DNA from: Thermoplasmatota archaeon | GTDB taxonomy: Archaea > Thermoplasmatota > JAQUQK01 | Assembly: GCA_028716125.1 (NCBI GenBank) | Contig: JAQUQK010000036.1 | Location: 1-11,968, forward strand | DNA length: 11,968 nucleotides | Direction of reading: 5' to 3' | Position numbers and translations under genes: made by a program | Shown: piece after piece, positions 4,388 to 11,517 of the stretch | Numbering within the stretch: position 1 is the stretch's first letter | How the letters are laid out: each line of letters opens with the position of its first letter | Notes under the pieces: model-generated | The model's input: only the letters and a program-made list of their open reading frames with translations | Told to the model about the DNA's origin: nothing | The model's database searches: none

Positions 4388-4594
4388 TTACCTTTTTATG
4401 ACGAGATTAAATATCAGCAGGATCAGGGCCAGGACCAGCGATCCCAATACCCCGTACAGCCAGGCGTTGAAAGCGTCGATCTTCTTCTCGATCCTGGTCA
4501 GAGTGCCGTTCTGCGTTTTCTGCCATCTTTTTAGATCCTCGACCGCAGTAGACAATTCCCCGAACTCCCTTTCGTGAATACAGATATGATCCAT
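4388..4594 (-). CDS. xhlA: XhlA-like haemolysin/holin accessory membrane protein (68 aa)
   Basis: Residues 1-42 form a charged coiled helix (EREFGELSTAVEDLKRWQ, NGTLTRIEKKID), and residues about 43-66 a single C-terminal membrane helix (AWLYGVLGSLVLALILLIF) ending in NLVIKR. This is the XhlA layout; in PBSX-like phages XhlA works with a holin and lysin to lyse the cell. The start is ATG 4594-4592, downstream of GGGGAG/GAGG. A longer frame from GTG 4651 would add 19 residues (MATPFKPARKLYQIGECEA) not typical of the family, and it overlaps hairpins. The gap to the holin gene is 45 bases. Confidence 0.8.
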   Translation of the reverse strand: MDHICIHEREFGELSTAVEDLKRWQKTQNGTLTRIEKKIDAFNAWLYGVLGSLVLALILLIFNLVIKR

Positions 4595-4640
4595 TGCCTC
4601 ACACTCCCCGATTTGGTATAATTTCCTTGCAGGCTTAAAC

Positions 4641-4679
4641 GGTGTTGCCACACCGCCCCGCTTCCCGATTGGCGGGGGC
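4641..4679. repeat. Two adjacent hairpins in the tail-lysis gene gap
   Basis: GGTGT/ACACC (4641-4654, four-base loop) is followed directly by GCCCCGC (4655-4661) against GCGGGGGC (4672-4679). Neither is followed by a T-tract on either strand. They sit in the 111-base gap between the Tal-like gene and xhlA and may be mRNA processing or attenuation elements separating structural from lysis genes. Confidence 0.35.
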
Positions 4680-4705
4680 CTGCCTCCTCAAAAAGACCAG
4701 CAAGT

Positions 4706-6334
4706 CTATGAGATAGTATCTACATTATGACTATGTTGACCGCTTAGTGATGTCGTATAACTAGCTGTCCCAATCATTACAGTGTGGGTATGATCTGGTT
4801 CTATATCTGTTGATAATCCGCTTGTCGAAGCACCCGCGAAGTTCAATGCCCCAGACTCGGTCATCTGAATTAATACACTTGATCCAGCAGGCCCCTCTAT
4901 CGCTAGATCATTAGATGCCTGGGTATTCGATATGCTTCCCCGTTCAGTACCTTCCTGGTAAAAGATGATCCTTTTTTCCAGGTTAGCACCGGTCATCTTG
5001 GGGATCGTCATGGAAAGATTGCCACCGCTATCGTAAAAATCGATCTGATCATCGTGGATAACGGTCCTTGCTCCGGAGACGGCAGACTGTATGTAGGAGC
5101 CGGTGATCGAGCCGCTGATCACGGTTAAGCCCGTTGCCTCGGCCAGCCCCGCTAGAGATACTCTAAATGGTGCAGTAGCGAAGGCCGTAGAGCCCAGCCA
5201 CAGGCCATCGGTGCCGTTTGCGTTGAAGGTATTACTCCCAGTTCCAATAGCTATCGAGCCGCCTAAGATAGATGATCCGATGATCTGCGAGGCCAAGACA
5301 AAGCCACTGAATGTACCATTCCCAGACACATCAAGGTATATGGCATCTGTCCACGTTCCGGTTGCTGTATCACCTTTTTGGATCTTTATACCGTCCGTCG
5401 CGTTCATTATCGCCCGTGCTTTATTGTCTGAACGCGTCGCTACGAACCCCAAATCGGGGCCGATAGAACAACCGTTATAAACATTGTCCTTGCTCACGCT
5501 GGTTGTTTGTATCTGTGTGAGCGTGTCGGCCAGATCATCGACCCAATTTCCGATTGATACCGTCCCCTGCATACGCTGGTTCACGTCATGGGATTCCTTG
5601 ACTATCCTGAGCGACACATCAAGATTCAGATCCTCATCAAAGACCCTTACCGTATCGCCAAGCTCGTAGTATTCAAAACTGCTCACACCGGCAGCGATAA
5701 AACCTTGCTCATATTCTAACTCGGCCACAGATATCTCATAACTTATCATGGGCAGTCCGGAAACCTTTGTGCGGTTGTCGGTTATCCGCTTCGCGTCTAC
5801 GAGATTTTTGCGATAGCGGAACTGCACACCCCGATCCGCGCCGCGTCTGGTTAGCAGGGATACCTGATATTTATCCCACTTCAATTCGCCACCATAAAGC
5901 GCGGCTAAGTCCATCATCAACTGACGGGCATTGGTAGATTCGTTGACGCTGATCGTCTGACTGGTGGTAATTTCAACTGTGCCGACGGTAAACCCCGTCC
6001 CGCTTAATACAGTAGTCGCCGTGGCAGAAAATTGACCTGTGGCCGTAAATCCTGCGGTAAAGTTGGCAGATAGAAGATCATAACTCACATGCTCGCAGGT
6101 TGTATTGATAAAAATTCCGTCTGTTGTGCGCTCTTCTTCGGTGTAGACAATGTTGAAATAATTATCTTCCACCTCGACCTTATTCTGATAATTTACATAA
6201 TTTGACTTGTCATTATCAATTACGGTGGTAAAATTGAAAGTATATTCCCTGTTTAGTTCTTCTGAAATGATCGGAGAAGTCACGTTTTCAAGGAATGCCA
6301 GGGTTTGATTTGAGGAATTTAGAATTTTGATCAT
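4706..6334 (-). CDS. Tal-like tail-tip / minor structural protein with fibre-like C-terminus (542 aa)
   Basis: Residues 1 to about 270 match the N-terminal region of the phage minor structural / prophage endopeptidase-tail (Tal) family: MIKILNSSNQTLAFLENV, EELNREYTFNFTT, FNIVYTEEERTTDGIFI, CEHVSYDLL, then ELGDTVRVFDEDLNLD and IGNWVDDLADTLTQIQ. Such proteins cap the tail tube below Dit and lead the tail into the envelope. Residues about 290-500 are a beta-rich fibre-like stalk (DGIKIQKGD, GSSILGGSIAIGTG, ATAPFRVSLAGLAEATG). The C-terminus holds two HxH pairs (H515/H517 and H534/H536), a pattern associated with metal-stabilised fibre tips. The ATG (6334-6332) has GAGGTGA 5 bases upstream. Unusually, two tail genes and an opposite-strand gene separate it from Dit. 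Any peptidase activity is unsupported by visible motifs. Confidence 0.75.
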   Translation of the reverse strand: MIKILNSSNQTLAFLENVTSPIISEELNREYTFNFTTVIDNDKSNYVNYQNKVEVEDNYFNIVYTEEERTTDGIFINTTCEHVSYDLLSANFTAGFTATGQFSATATTVLSGTGFTVGTVEITTSQTISVNESTNARQLMMDLAALYGGELKWDKYQVSLLTRRGADRGVQFRYRKNLVDAKRITDNRTKVSGLPMISYEISVAELEYEQGFIAAGVSSFEYYELGDTVRVFDEDLNLDVSLRIVKESHDVNQRMQGTVSIGNWVDDLADTLTQIQTTSVSKDNVYNGCSIGPDLGFVATRSDNKARAIMNATDGIKIQKGDTATGTWTDAIYLDVSGNGTFSGFVLASQIIGSSILGGSIAIGTGSNTFNANGTDGLWLGSTAFATAPFRVSLAGLAEATGLTVISGSITGSYIQSAVSGARTVIHDDQIDFYDSGGNLSMTIPKMTGANLEKRIIFYQEGTERGSISNTQASNDLAIEGPAGSSVLIQMTESGALNFAGASTSGLSTDIEPDHTHTVMIGTASYTTSLSGQHSHNVDTIS

Positions 6335-6384
6335 ATTTTCACCTCAAAGGAGTCTGATTTATCACTATCTATGGAGGCGATAAA

Positions 6385-6510
6385 ATGAAGTGTATCCATT
6401 GCGGTTATAGTGGTGATGATTTTGTTCCATTGGTATTAGATCCTGAGAGTGAAACCATATTATTAATTTGTCCTGATTGCAAGCAATTAAATACAAAAAA
6501 ACACAATTAA
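6385..6510 (+). CDS. Opposite-strand zinc-ribbon micro-protein, moron candidate (41 aa)
   Basis: The frame starts at ATG 6385 after GGAGG (6373-6377) with a 7-base spacer and ends at TAA 6508-6510. The protein opens MKCIHCGYSGDDFVPL and closes with LLICPDCKQLNTK, so two CxxC knuckles (residues 3-6 and 29-32) separated by about 22 residues make a compact zinc ribbon. It is the only gene of the late region on the plus strand and is inserted between the Tal-like and tailspike genes; its stop overlaps the tailspike stop by two bases (TTAA). It is visibly richer in A+T than the Tal gene. This matches the definition of a moron: a small independently expressed insertion, which would explain expression from a prophage. 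No convincing promoter is visible upstream. Function unknown. Confidence 0.65.
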   Translation: MKCIHCGYSGDDFVPLVLDPESETILLICPDCKQLNTKKHN

Positions 6511-7907
6511 TATAATTCTTCTACTATTAATTCCCTGTAGTCACAAGTTGCATTATTAGCATCGCTACTGTACCACTTGATTTCTACTGTGTGACTACCA
6601 GCAGCAACATCTACTATGGCGGAAATACTAACAGGTGTTGCATATCCGGTTGCACCCCAAGATCTGGGACTTTCAGCAATTGCACCGCTATCAACATACA
6701 ATAATGCTGTTGCAGCGCCAGCAGTAGTTTTACTGCAACTTCCGGTAAAGGTTATTTTTAATTTGGATGCCTTGGTTGTTAATGTTTCTGTCATACCAGT
6801 CAACAAAACAGGAGTGAGAGAACTGGTTGAATCTGCGGAAGCAGATTTAGCATTTACGATCTGTCTGATGGTTCGCCGCTGTAAACCGCTATCATAAATT
6901 TTTCCATCATATGTTATAGCATGCAGATTATCCAGAATAGGGATTGTTTCTCCATCACCTGTGCTGTATGAATAGAACCAGTTTCCGGCAGTTCCCGAAA
7001 TTCCCCCGATACTCCTGCCCGGTGCAGCCATTATGGAACAACTATAAAATGAGTTTTCTCCAGGGGCCCAGGCATTAGCCCCGGAACATTGAGCAAAATA
7101 TAACCCCCAACCCGATGCATTCAATCCGGTCTGTTGAGTATAAACCTCATAAAAACTGTTGTTATCGGCAAATCCCAAGTAAAGTCCGTAGGAAGCAGCC
7201 ACATCCCCGGCATAATTGAAGTAGCAATCTATAAACACGTTTGAACTCTGTCCCATGAGATCGGTTATGCCCACCATGACAGCGGAGGTGCCACTGTTCT
7301 GGGCTGTCACATGAACATGAGCAAATTGGTTCCAGTTATTATAACCATCAATCATTAGAGAGGCGATAGCACCAGGAGAAGGATTTACCCTAGGGTTGCA
7401 GATTGATAGATAATCAAATGTTGAATTAAATGTACCTATCAATGAGAGTCCGCAATCAGCAAGGTTGTTTTCATTTATCCGCATGTTGACAAGTTTTCCA
7501 GCATACATACCGTTAAACTGAATCATCGTTCCGCCGGCAGCACCGCCCCAGATTATCTCGGTGCCCGCGGTCATAGTTGTATTGCCTATTCCGGCTCCCG
7601 ATCCGATCAATTGAATTTGCCTAGTCGTGCTCCAGGCTATCGTGCCGCCGACTATGTTTCCATCGCCAATATTCAATTTACTGGAAATCAGATACTTTCC
7701 CGTTGGAAAGAATATGATCCCGCCATAGGCTGGGAGTGCCGCTATTGCCGCTTTTATGGCTGTGGTATCATCGGTAATGCCATCACCGACAGCATCATAA
7801 TCTTTTACATTATAAATAGCAAGATTATCTATTCTCTCGCCTAAATAGCTAAAATTATCATTCAGCGGTTGTGCCTGTATTTCTCCAGTAATTGGTGTTA
7901 AGGCCAT
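6507..7907 (-). CDS. Tailspike with pectate-lyase-fold beta-helix (466 aa)
   Basis: Residues 1 to about 30 (MALTPITGEIQAQPLNDNF) look like a virion-attachment segment. At about 32-80 comes the Pectate_lyase_3 opening: IYNVKDYDAVGDGITDDT, AIKAAIAALPAYGGIIFFP, GKYLISSKLNI. It is followed by a right-handed beta-helix of irregular Asn/Gly-rich rungs to about residue 335. From about 340 (RRTIRQIVNAKSAS) a separate ~120-residue beta-sandwich-like module ends in CDYRELIVEELY and may trimerise or bind receptor. Such spikes recognise and often degrade cell-surface glycans; no catalytic residues can be assigned from sequence alone. The ATG (7907-7905) follows AGGTGAT. The gene lies between a beta-repeat tail protein and the Tal gene, and its base composition is more A+T-rich than the Dit and endolysin genes, compatible with exchange of the host-range module. 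Confidence 0.8.
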   Translation of the reverse strand: MALTPITGEIQAQPLNDNFSYLGERIDNLAIYNVKDYDAVGDGITDDTTAIKAAIAALPAYGGIIFFPTGKYLISSKLNIGDGNIVGGTIAWSTTRQIQLIGSGAGIGNTTMTAGTEIIWGGAAGGTMIQFNGMYAGKLVNMRINENNLADCGLSLIGTFNSTFDYLSICNPRVNPSPGAIASLMIDGYNNWNQFAHVHVTAQNSGTSAVMVGITDLMGQSSNVFIDCYFNYAGDVAASYGLYLGFADNNSFYEVYTQQTGLNASGWGLYFAQCSGANAWAPGENSFYSCSIMAAPGRSIGGISGTAGNWFYSYSTGDGETIPILDNLHAITYDGKIYDSGLQRRTIRQIVNAKSASADSTSSLTPVLLTGMTETLTTKASKLKITFTGSCSKTTAGAATALLYVDSGAIAESPRSWGATGYATPVSISAIVDVAAGSHTVEIKWYSSDANNATCDYRELIVEELY

Positions 7908-7915
7908 GTCATCAC

Positions 7916-8515
7916 CTACTTTCCTGCTATTGTAGCCGTTATAATCGCCGACACTCCGGTTGACTGCAATTTAGCATACCTAGCCGCTGTCTGTGTCGAA
8001 TAGTGAAACGATGACGATGTTCCTGCCGTAATCGTCGCGGTCGCCGCAGTGTAATATGCTGAATTGTCCTGAGATACCAGAAGATTCAGCGTGATCGAAG
8101 CAGTATTGGTGATCGATCCGAAATAACTGATGTTGTAGCAGTATTGCAGATCGACAGCGGTCGAAGTCGCCCCCGATGAAATTGTCGCGCTTGCACTCCA
8201 CGTGTTGTTTGCCGAGCCTACAACCGGGACAGTAGATACATTGACCGTAGCATTCCCCGATATAGTGACCGTTGCCGTGCCGGAAATAACTGCTGTTACA
8301 GTTCCTGATATGGCCACAGTCGATGTAGCAGTCAATTGTACGCTGCCAGGACTCGCGCCTGTAAATGTCTCGCCAGCCGAATTGTAATTTATTACTCTTG
8401 TCGCTCCATTTATACCCTGTACCTTTTCGTAACTAGACCCATTCCAGTACTCCGGAACGGGGCTTAATGGCTGGCTGCCGTATGCCACGCCTTCCCGAAT
8501 CAGTGTATCTGCCAT
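7916..8515 (-). CDS. Beta-rich tail-associated protein with octapeptide repeats (199 aa)
   Basis: Residues 1-62 form a leading segment (MADTLIREGVAYGSQPLSPV, PEYWNGSSYEKVQG). Residues 64-95 are four 8-residue repeats of the pattern TxTVxISG. Residues about 100-199 are a Ser/Thr/Ala-rich beta domain (NNTWSASATISSGATSTAVD, SITLNLLVSQDNSAYYTAA, ARYAKLQSTGVSAIITATI) of a type seen in virion decoration and baseplate proteins. There are no signal peptide, membrane segment or enzymatic motifs. AAGGAGG lies 7 bases before ATG 8515-8513, and the tailspike binding site overlaps its stop, suggesting coupled expression. It probably belongs to the tail tip, perhaps as an adaptor for the spike; this is inferred from gene order. 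Confidence 0.6.
   Translation of the reverse strand: MADTLIREGVAYGSQPLSPVPEYWNGSSYEKVQGINGATRVINYNSAGETFTGASPGSVQLTATSTVAISGTVTAVISGTATVTISGNATVNVSTVPVVGSANNTWSASATISSGATSTAVDLQYCYNISYFGSITNTASITLNLLVSQDNSAYYTAATATITAGTSSSFHYSTQTAARYAKLQSTGVSAIITATIAGK
8231..8326 (-). repeat. Four 24-bp degenerate coding repeats (octapeptide TxTVxISG)
   Basis: The four units encode TSTVAISG, TVTAVISG, TATVTISG and NATVNVST with no gaps. The DNA has drifted more than the peptide, which suggests selection on the beta-strand pattern rather than recent slippage. Confidence 0.7.
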
Positions 8516-8527
8516 CTGATTGCCTCC

Positions 8528-9406
8528 TTATAGGAATCTGTGCTCCCAACTAAATGTCACTTCAGCATGTGGAGCCACCCCGTAAAAAAAGAAGCCATTG
8601 GCTCCTGGTTGAAGATTGAAAAATTCTCCTGAGATTGTCGTCACGTAATTTGCGCCATTCAAAGCCACCTGCATCAGGTCGGAATCTATTTCCAGCGTGC
8701 TTGCCGTGATCATTCCGCTGATCGTGAGTTCCGCGCTAACTGTTTCCTGGTATATCTGGGGATTGATCACATCGCCAAATATCGTTATGGTAAGCGGTGT
8801 TTCAGCGGTGCCGTAGTTATACACGCTTGCCATGTGCGGGTTGTATGACCAACCAAAACCGCACCACTCCCGCGAGTCTGGATTCCTCACATTGAAATAC
8901 GGCGACAGAAAATACCAGTCGTAGACTGTGCGGAAGTTGGGATAGATCAGATCGGTATCATAACTGTAACCTGTATCATACTCATATGTTGCATCATAGG
9001 AACCGAGAGTGGCTAGATCGTATGCAAATGGTTCACATTCGAACTGCACGGTCGCCTCGCCTTGCGTAAAAAGGTTCTGCAGACCGATTGTAGAGTATAT
9101 CTTGCCGATGTAATACTTTGTTGGCTCATCATCGAAGATGAGATTTTTCATGCCAGTAAAACCACTCAGCCAAGCCGCTATAGTCCGTGCACGGGTCCTC
9201 AGTTCTGCGAAGCTGGTGCCGACATATTTCAGGTCAACCTCGATAATTCGCTTATCGAAAGTGTTATCTCCGAAGTCATAGACACCGTGTCTACCAGGAA
9301 TAATTAACTCCCGCGGGCGTAGGGCGGGCAGGAGCGGACGATTGACGGACTTTGCCACGATGCCGTAAGTGCGGCTATGGATGCTGTTATAGGTGAAGCC
9401 GATCAT
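8528..9406 (-). CDS. dit: Distal tail protein Dit (Sipho_tail family; 292 aa)
   Basis: Dit forms a ring at the tail tip that connects the tail tube to Tal and to receptor-binding proteins. Residues 1 to about 130 show the family's N-terminal pattern: a short hydrophobic opening (MIGFTYNSIHSRTYGI), PGRHGVYDFGDNTFDKRIIE, then IAAWLSGFTGMKNLIFDDEP, KYYIGKIYS and GEATVQFECEPFAY. A Tyr/Asp-rich stretch at about 135-155 (YDATYEYDTGYSYDTDLIYP) and an aromatic segment to about 195 precede a galectin-like C-terminal beta domain (YNYGTAETPLTITIFGD onward). The ATG (9406-9404) overlaps the tape measure TGA as ATGA, indicating translational coupling. Length is in the usual range. Confidence 0.85.
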   Translation of the reverse strand: MIGFTYNSIHSRTYGIVAKSVNRPLLPALRPRELIIPGRHGVYDFGDNTFDKRIIEVDLKYVGTSFAELRTRARTIAAWLSGFTGMKNLIFDDEPTKYYIGKIYSTIGLQNLFTQGEATVQFECEPFAYDLATLGSYDATYEYDTGYSYDTDLIYPNFRTVYDWYFLSPYFNVRNPDSREWCGFGWSYNPHMASVYNYGTAETPLTITIFGDVINPQIYQETVSAELTISGMITASTLEIDSDLMQVALNGANYVTTISGEFFNLQPGANGFFFYGVAPHAEVTFSWEHRFL

Positions 9407-11508
9407 GTTGCATACACCACCCCGCTGGCCCTGGCTTTGCTTTGTTGCAGGTTATAAAACTCCCTGGCAAGCGCTTTTATATCGGCCTCATTTTTTATCA
9501 CGAAAGTATTGCCGGTTATCATTCCTTCGTAATTGTTTGTTGCTCCGGCCATTGCTTGGTTATTCGGTATCACCTGGCTGCCTTTCGGCAAATTCAGCAG
9601 TTCTGGGCCGTGTTCTCCGACCCATGCGGCACCGCCACGCCAGTTACTTGTGCCACTGGCAAGGTGTCCGACCGCGCTACTGGCTGCCGCTGATCCTGCC
9701 GCGGCTCCTTTGCCGATGTTCGATATGGCCGTTTTGATGCTGCTTGCTATATTCTTTACTTTGTCTACGATGCCAAAAAGCAGATCTGCCGCTTTCCCCG
9801 GAATTGACTTCACGAAGTCGATTATGCCGTCATATATGGTCTGCCCCAGCTTCTGCGCTACCGTTAATATCTCCGGAACTATAGCAACAAACTTATCCTT
9901 CATGGCTACCAGCCAGTTCCAGGCATTCTGAGGCAGATTTTTGAAGAAGTCGATTATCCCATTAAAGATGTTCTGCCCTGCCGTTTGCGCTTTTCCGCTC
10001 ACATCCGTTGACCATACTACAAATCTGTTTATCATTTCCTGCAACCATTTCGCTATATTTCCAGGCAGATCCGCAAAGAATTGAATTAGCTTCGGGAGAC
10101 CCTCTTTTACGGCAGTGATCATGAACCCGATACCGTACCCGATCCAATAGGGGATTTTCACGAAGAATAGATCCCAGAGAAATACTTGTATCCGTCCAGG
10201 CAGTTCTGAGATAAACGTTACGAATTGATTGAATTTTTCCGGAATGGTCTTAGTAAAGAAGTCAGTTATGCTGGCCCAAATCTCTTTTGCTTTGGCGCTA
10301 ATTGTATCCCAATTTTTGTAAAGAAGTATCCCAGCGGCAACAAGCGCGCCTATAGCAAGCACAACTATTCCTATAGGGCTTGTTATAAATGCCAGAACAG
10401 CGGCAAAAGCAGTGGCAACTCCGGTAGCTATTCCGGTAACGGTTGTCCATATACCCGTAGCGATTGTCATTGCATTTAACGCCAGCGAATATGCGCCGAA
10501 GGCTAACGCGGCAGTGCCTATCCCTGCTGCTAAAGCCAAAATTACATCCTGATTTTTGACAATAAAACCAGTCAGGGCAGATATGCCGTTTGATAAAATT
10601 CCTGCCGCAGCGCCTACCTGATAGATCCAATATTCCCAACTGCCAAAAAGAGCTTTGGGGTCCCCCTCTCCCTTGAAGCCATCAATAACAAGCATAACTA
10701 CATCCCGTATCTTTCCAAATGCTTTTGTGGAAACATCTTGAATTGTCGGTATCTTGCTGCTAAACCATGTCGCGACACTACCAAGAACCGGAAGCAAGAA
10801 GTTTCCAAGCACCTCTTTCATATCGCCCCAGGCGTTCTTCATGGCGATGATAGAGCCCTCTGTCGTGTTGCGCGTGGATTCTGCCAAACCTCCGAAGTTT
10901 TGGCCCAGCACCTCGACAAGTGTTGCCGCCCTCTGCGCCTCGTTGCCGGTCTTAAGAATTTGGGCCTGGGCATCTGTAAATGATACCCCTACTCTGCTCA
11001 GCGCCCCTGTATTACCCATCATGGCCTTGCCGAGAAGGTTGCCGGACTGAATCATCTGCTCCTGAGAAACATTGGCCCCATAGGTAGCCACGGCGAGATC
11101 CTGAAAAGCAGGCGTTAGTTTGGCTATAGTATCGGTGCTTAGCTGAAACGTGGCAAGCTGAGACTGGCCGGCAATAGTTACCTCATCCCCGATTGTGGTG
11201 AGATTCTGTTGCGTAGCGGCCAGTTGCTTTAAGGCTGTTATCTGTGCTTCTGTGGTGCCTGGAACGTTTTTCGCCAGTGTCTCCAGGCGGTTTTCGGCTT
11301 TGATTTGTTCCTCAGCAGCTTTAGTCAAATCCTTGATTCCAGATACGATGCTCTTGACAGCGAAGCCGGCGGCAAGAACCCCGCCAATTTTTGTAACTAT
11401 ACTGCCAAGGCCAGTAAGTTTGCTGCCCGCCTTCTCAACTCCATCCTGCAAACCTCTGGTATTGGCGTCAATTTTTACGAGCAATGTCCCGATGTCTTCG
11501 GTTGCCAT
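9403..11508 (-). CDS. Tail tape measure protein (701 aa)
   Basis: This protein sets tail length and is ejected with the DNA. It opens with a KIDANTRGLQDGVEKAGSKL segment typical of tape measures, followed by helical and coiled sequence. A strongly hydrophobic block at about residues 295-395 contains several membrane-like helices (ILALAAGIGTAALAFGAYSL, PIGIVVLAIGALVAAGILLY). Four repeats about 44 residues apart follow (near 436, 481, 525 and 569). The C-terminal GGAAWVGEHGPELLNLPKGS motif near 630 is a hallmark of the family. At 701 residues it is short; the usual ~1.5 angstrom per residue predicts a tail of roughly 105 nm. The ATG (11508-11506) has GAGGTGA upstream overlapping the stop of the frameshifted chaperone, and its own stop overlaps the Dit start. 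Confidence 0.9.
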   Translation of the reverse strand: MATEDIGTLLVKIDANTRGLQDGVEKAGSKLTGLGSIVTKIGGVLAAGFAVKSIVSGIKDLTKAAEEQIKAENRLETLAKNVPGTTEAQITALKQLAATQQNLTTIGDEVTIAGQSQLATFQLSTDTIAKLTPAFQDLAVATYGANVSQEQMIQSGNLLGKAMMGNTGALSRVGVSFTDAQAQILKTGNEAQRAATLVEVLGQNFGGLAESTRNTTEGSIIAMKNAWGDMKEVLGNFLLPVLGSVATWFSSKIPTIQDVSTKAFGKIRDVVMLVIDGFKGEGDPKALFGSWEYWIYQVGAAAGILSNGISALTGFIVKNQDVILALAAGIGTAALAFGAYSLALNAMTIATGIWTTVTGIATGVATAFAAVLAFITSPIGIVVLAIGALVAAGILLYKNWDTISAKAKEIWASITDFFTKTIPEKFNQFVTFISELPGRIQVFLWDLFFVKIPYWIGYGIGFMITAVKEGLPKLIQFFADLPGNIAKWLQEMINRFVVWSTDVSGKAQTAGQNIFNGIIDFFKNLPQNAWNWLVAMKDKFVAIVPEILTVAQKLGQTIYDGIIDFVKSIPGKAADLLFGIVDKVKNIASSIKTAISNIGKGAAAGSAAASSAVGHLASGTSNWRGGAAWVGEHGPELLNLPKGSQVIPNNQAMAGATNNYEGMITGNTFVIKNEADIKALAREFYNLQQSKARASGVVYAT

Positions 11509-11517
11509 GGTATCACC

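Noticed and set aside
4611..4651. Possible leftward promoter before xhlA (AATTATAC-like -10)
   Set aside because: No -35 box at suitable spacing could be found; the lysis genes are more simply read from the late operon.
4706..7907. Diversity-generating retroelement target in the tail-tip or spike gene
   Set aside because: No duplicated template/variable pair and no reverse transcriptase are visible in the window; the C-terminal sequences do not look like a C-type lectin variable region.
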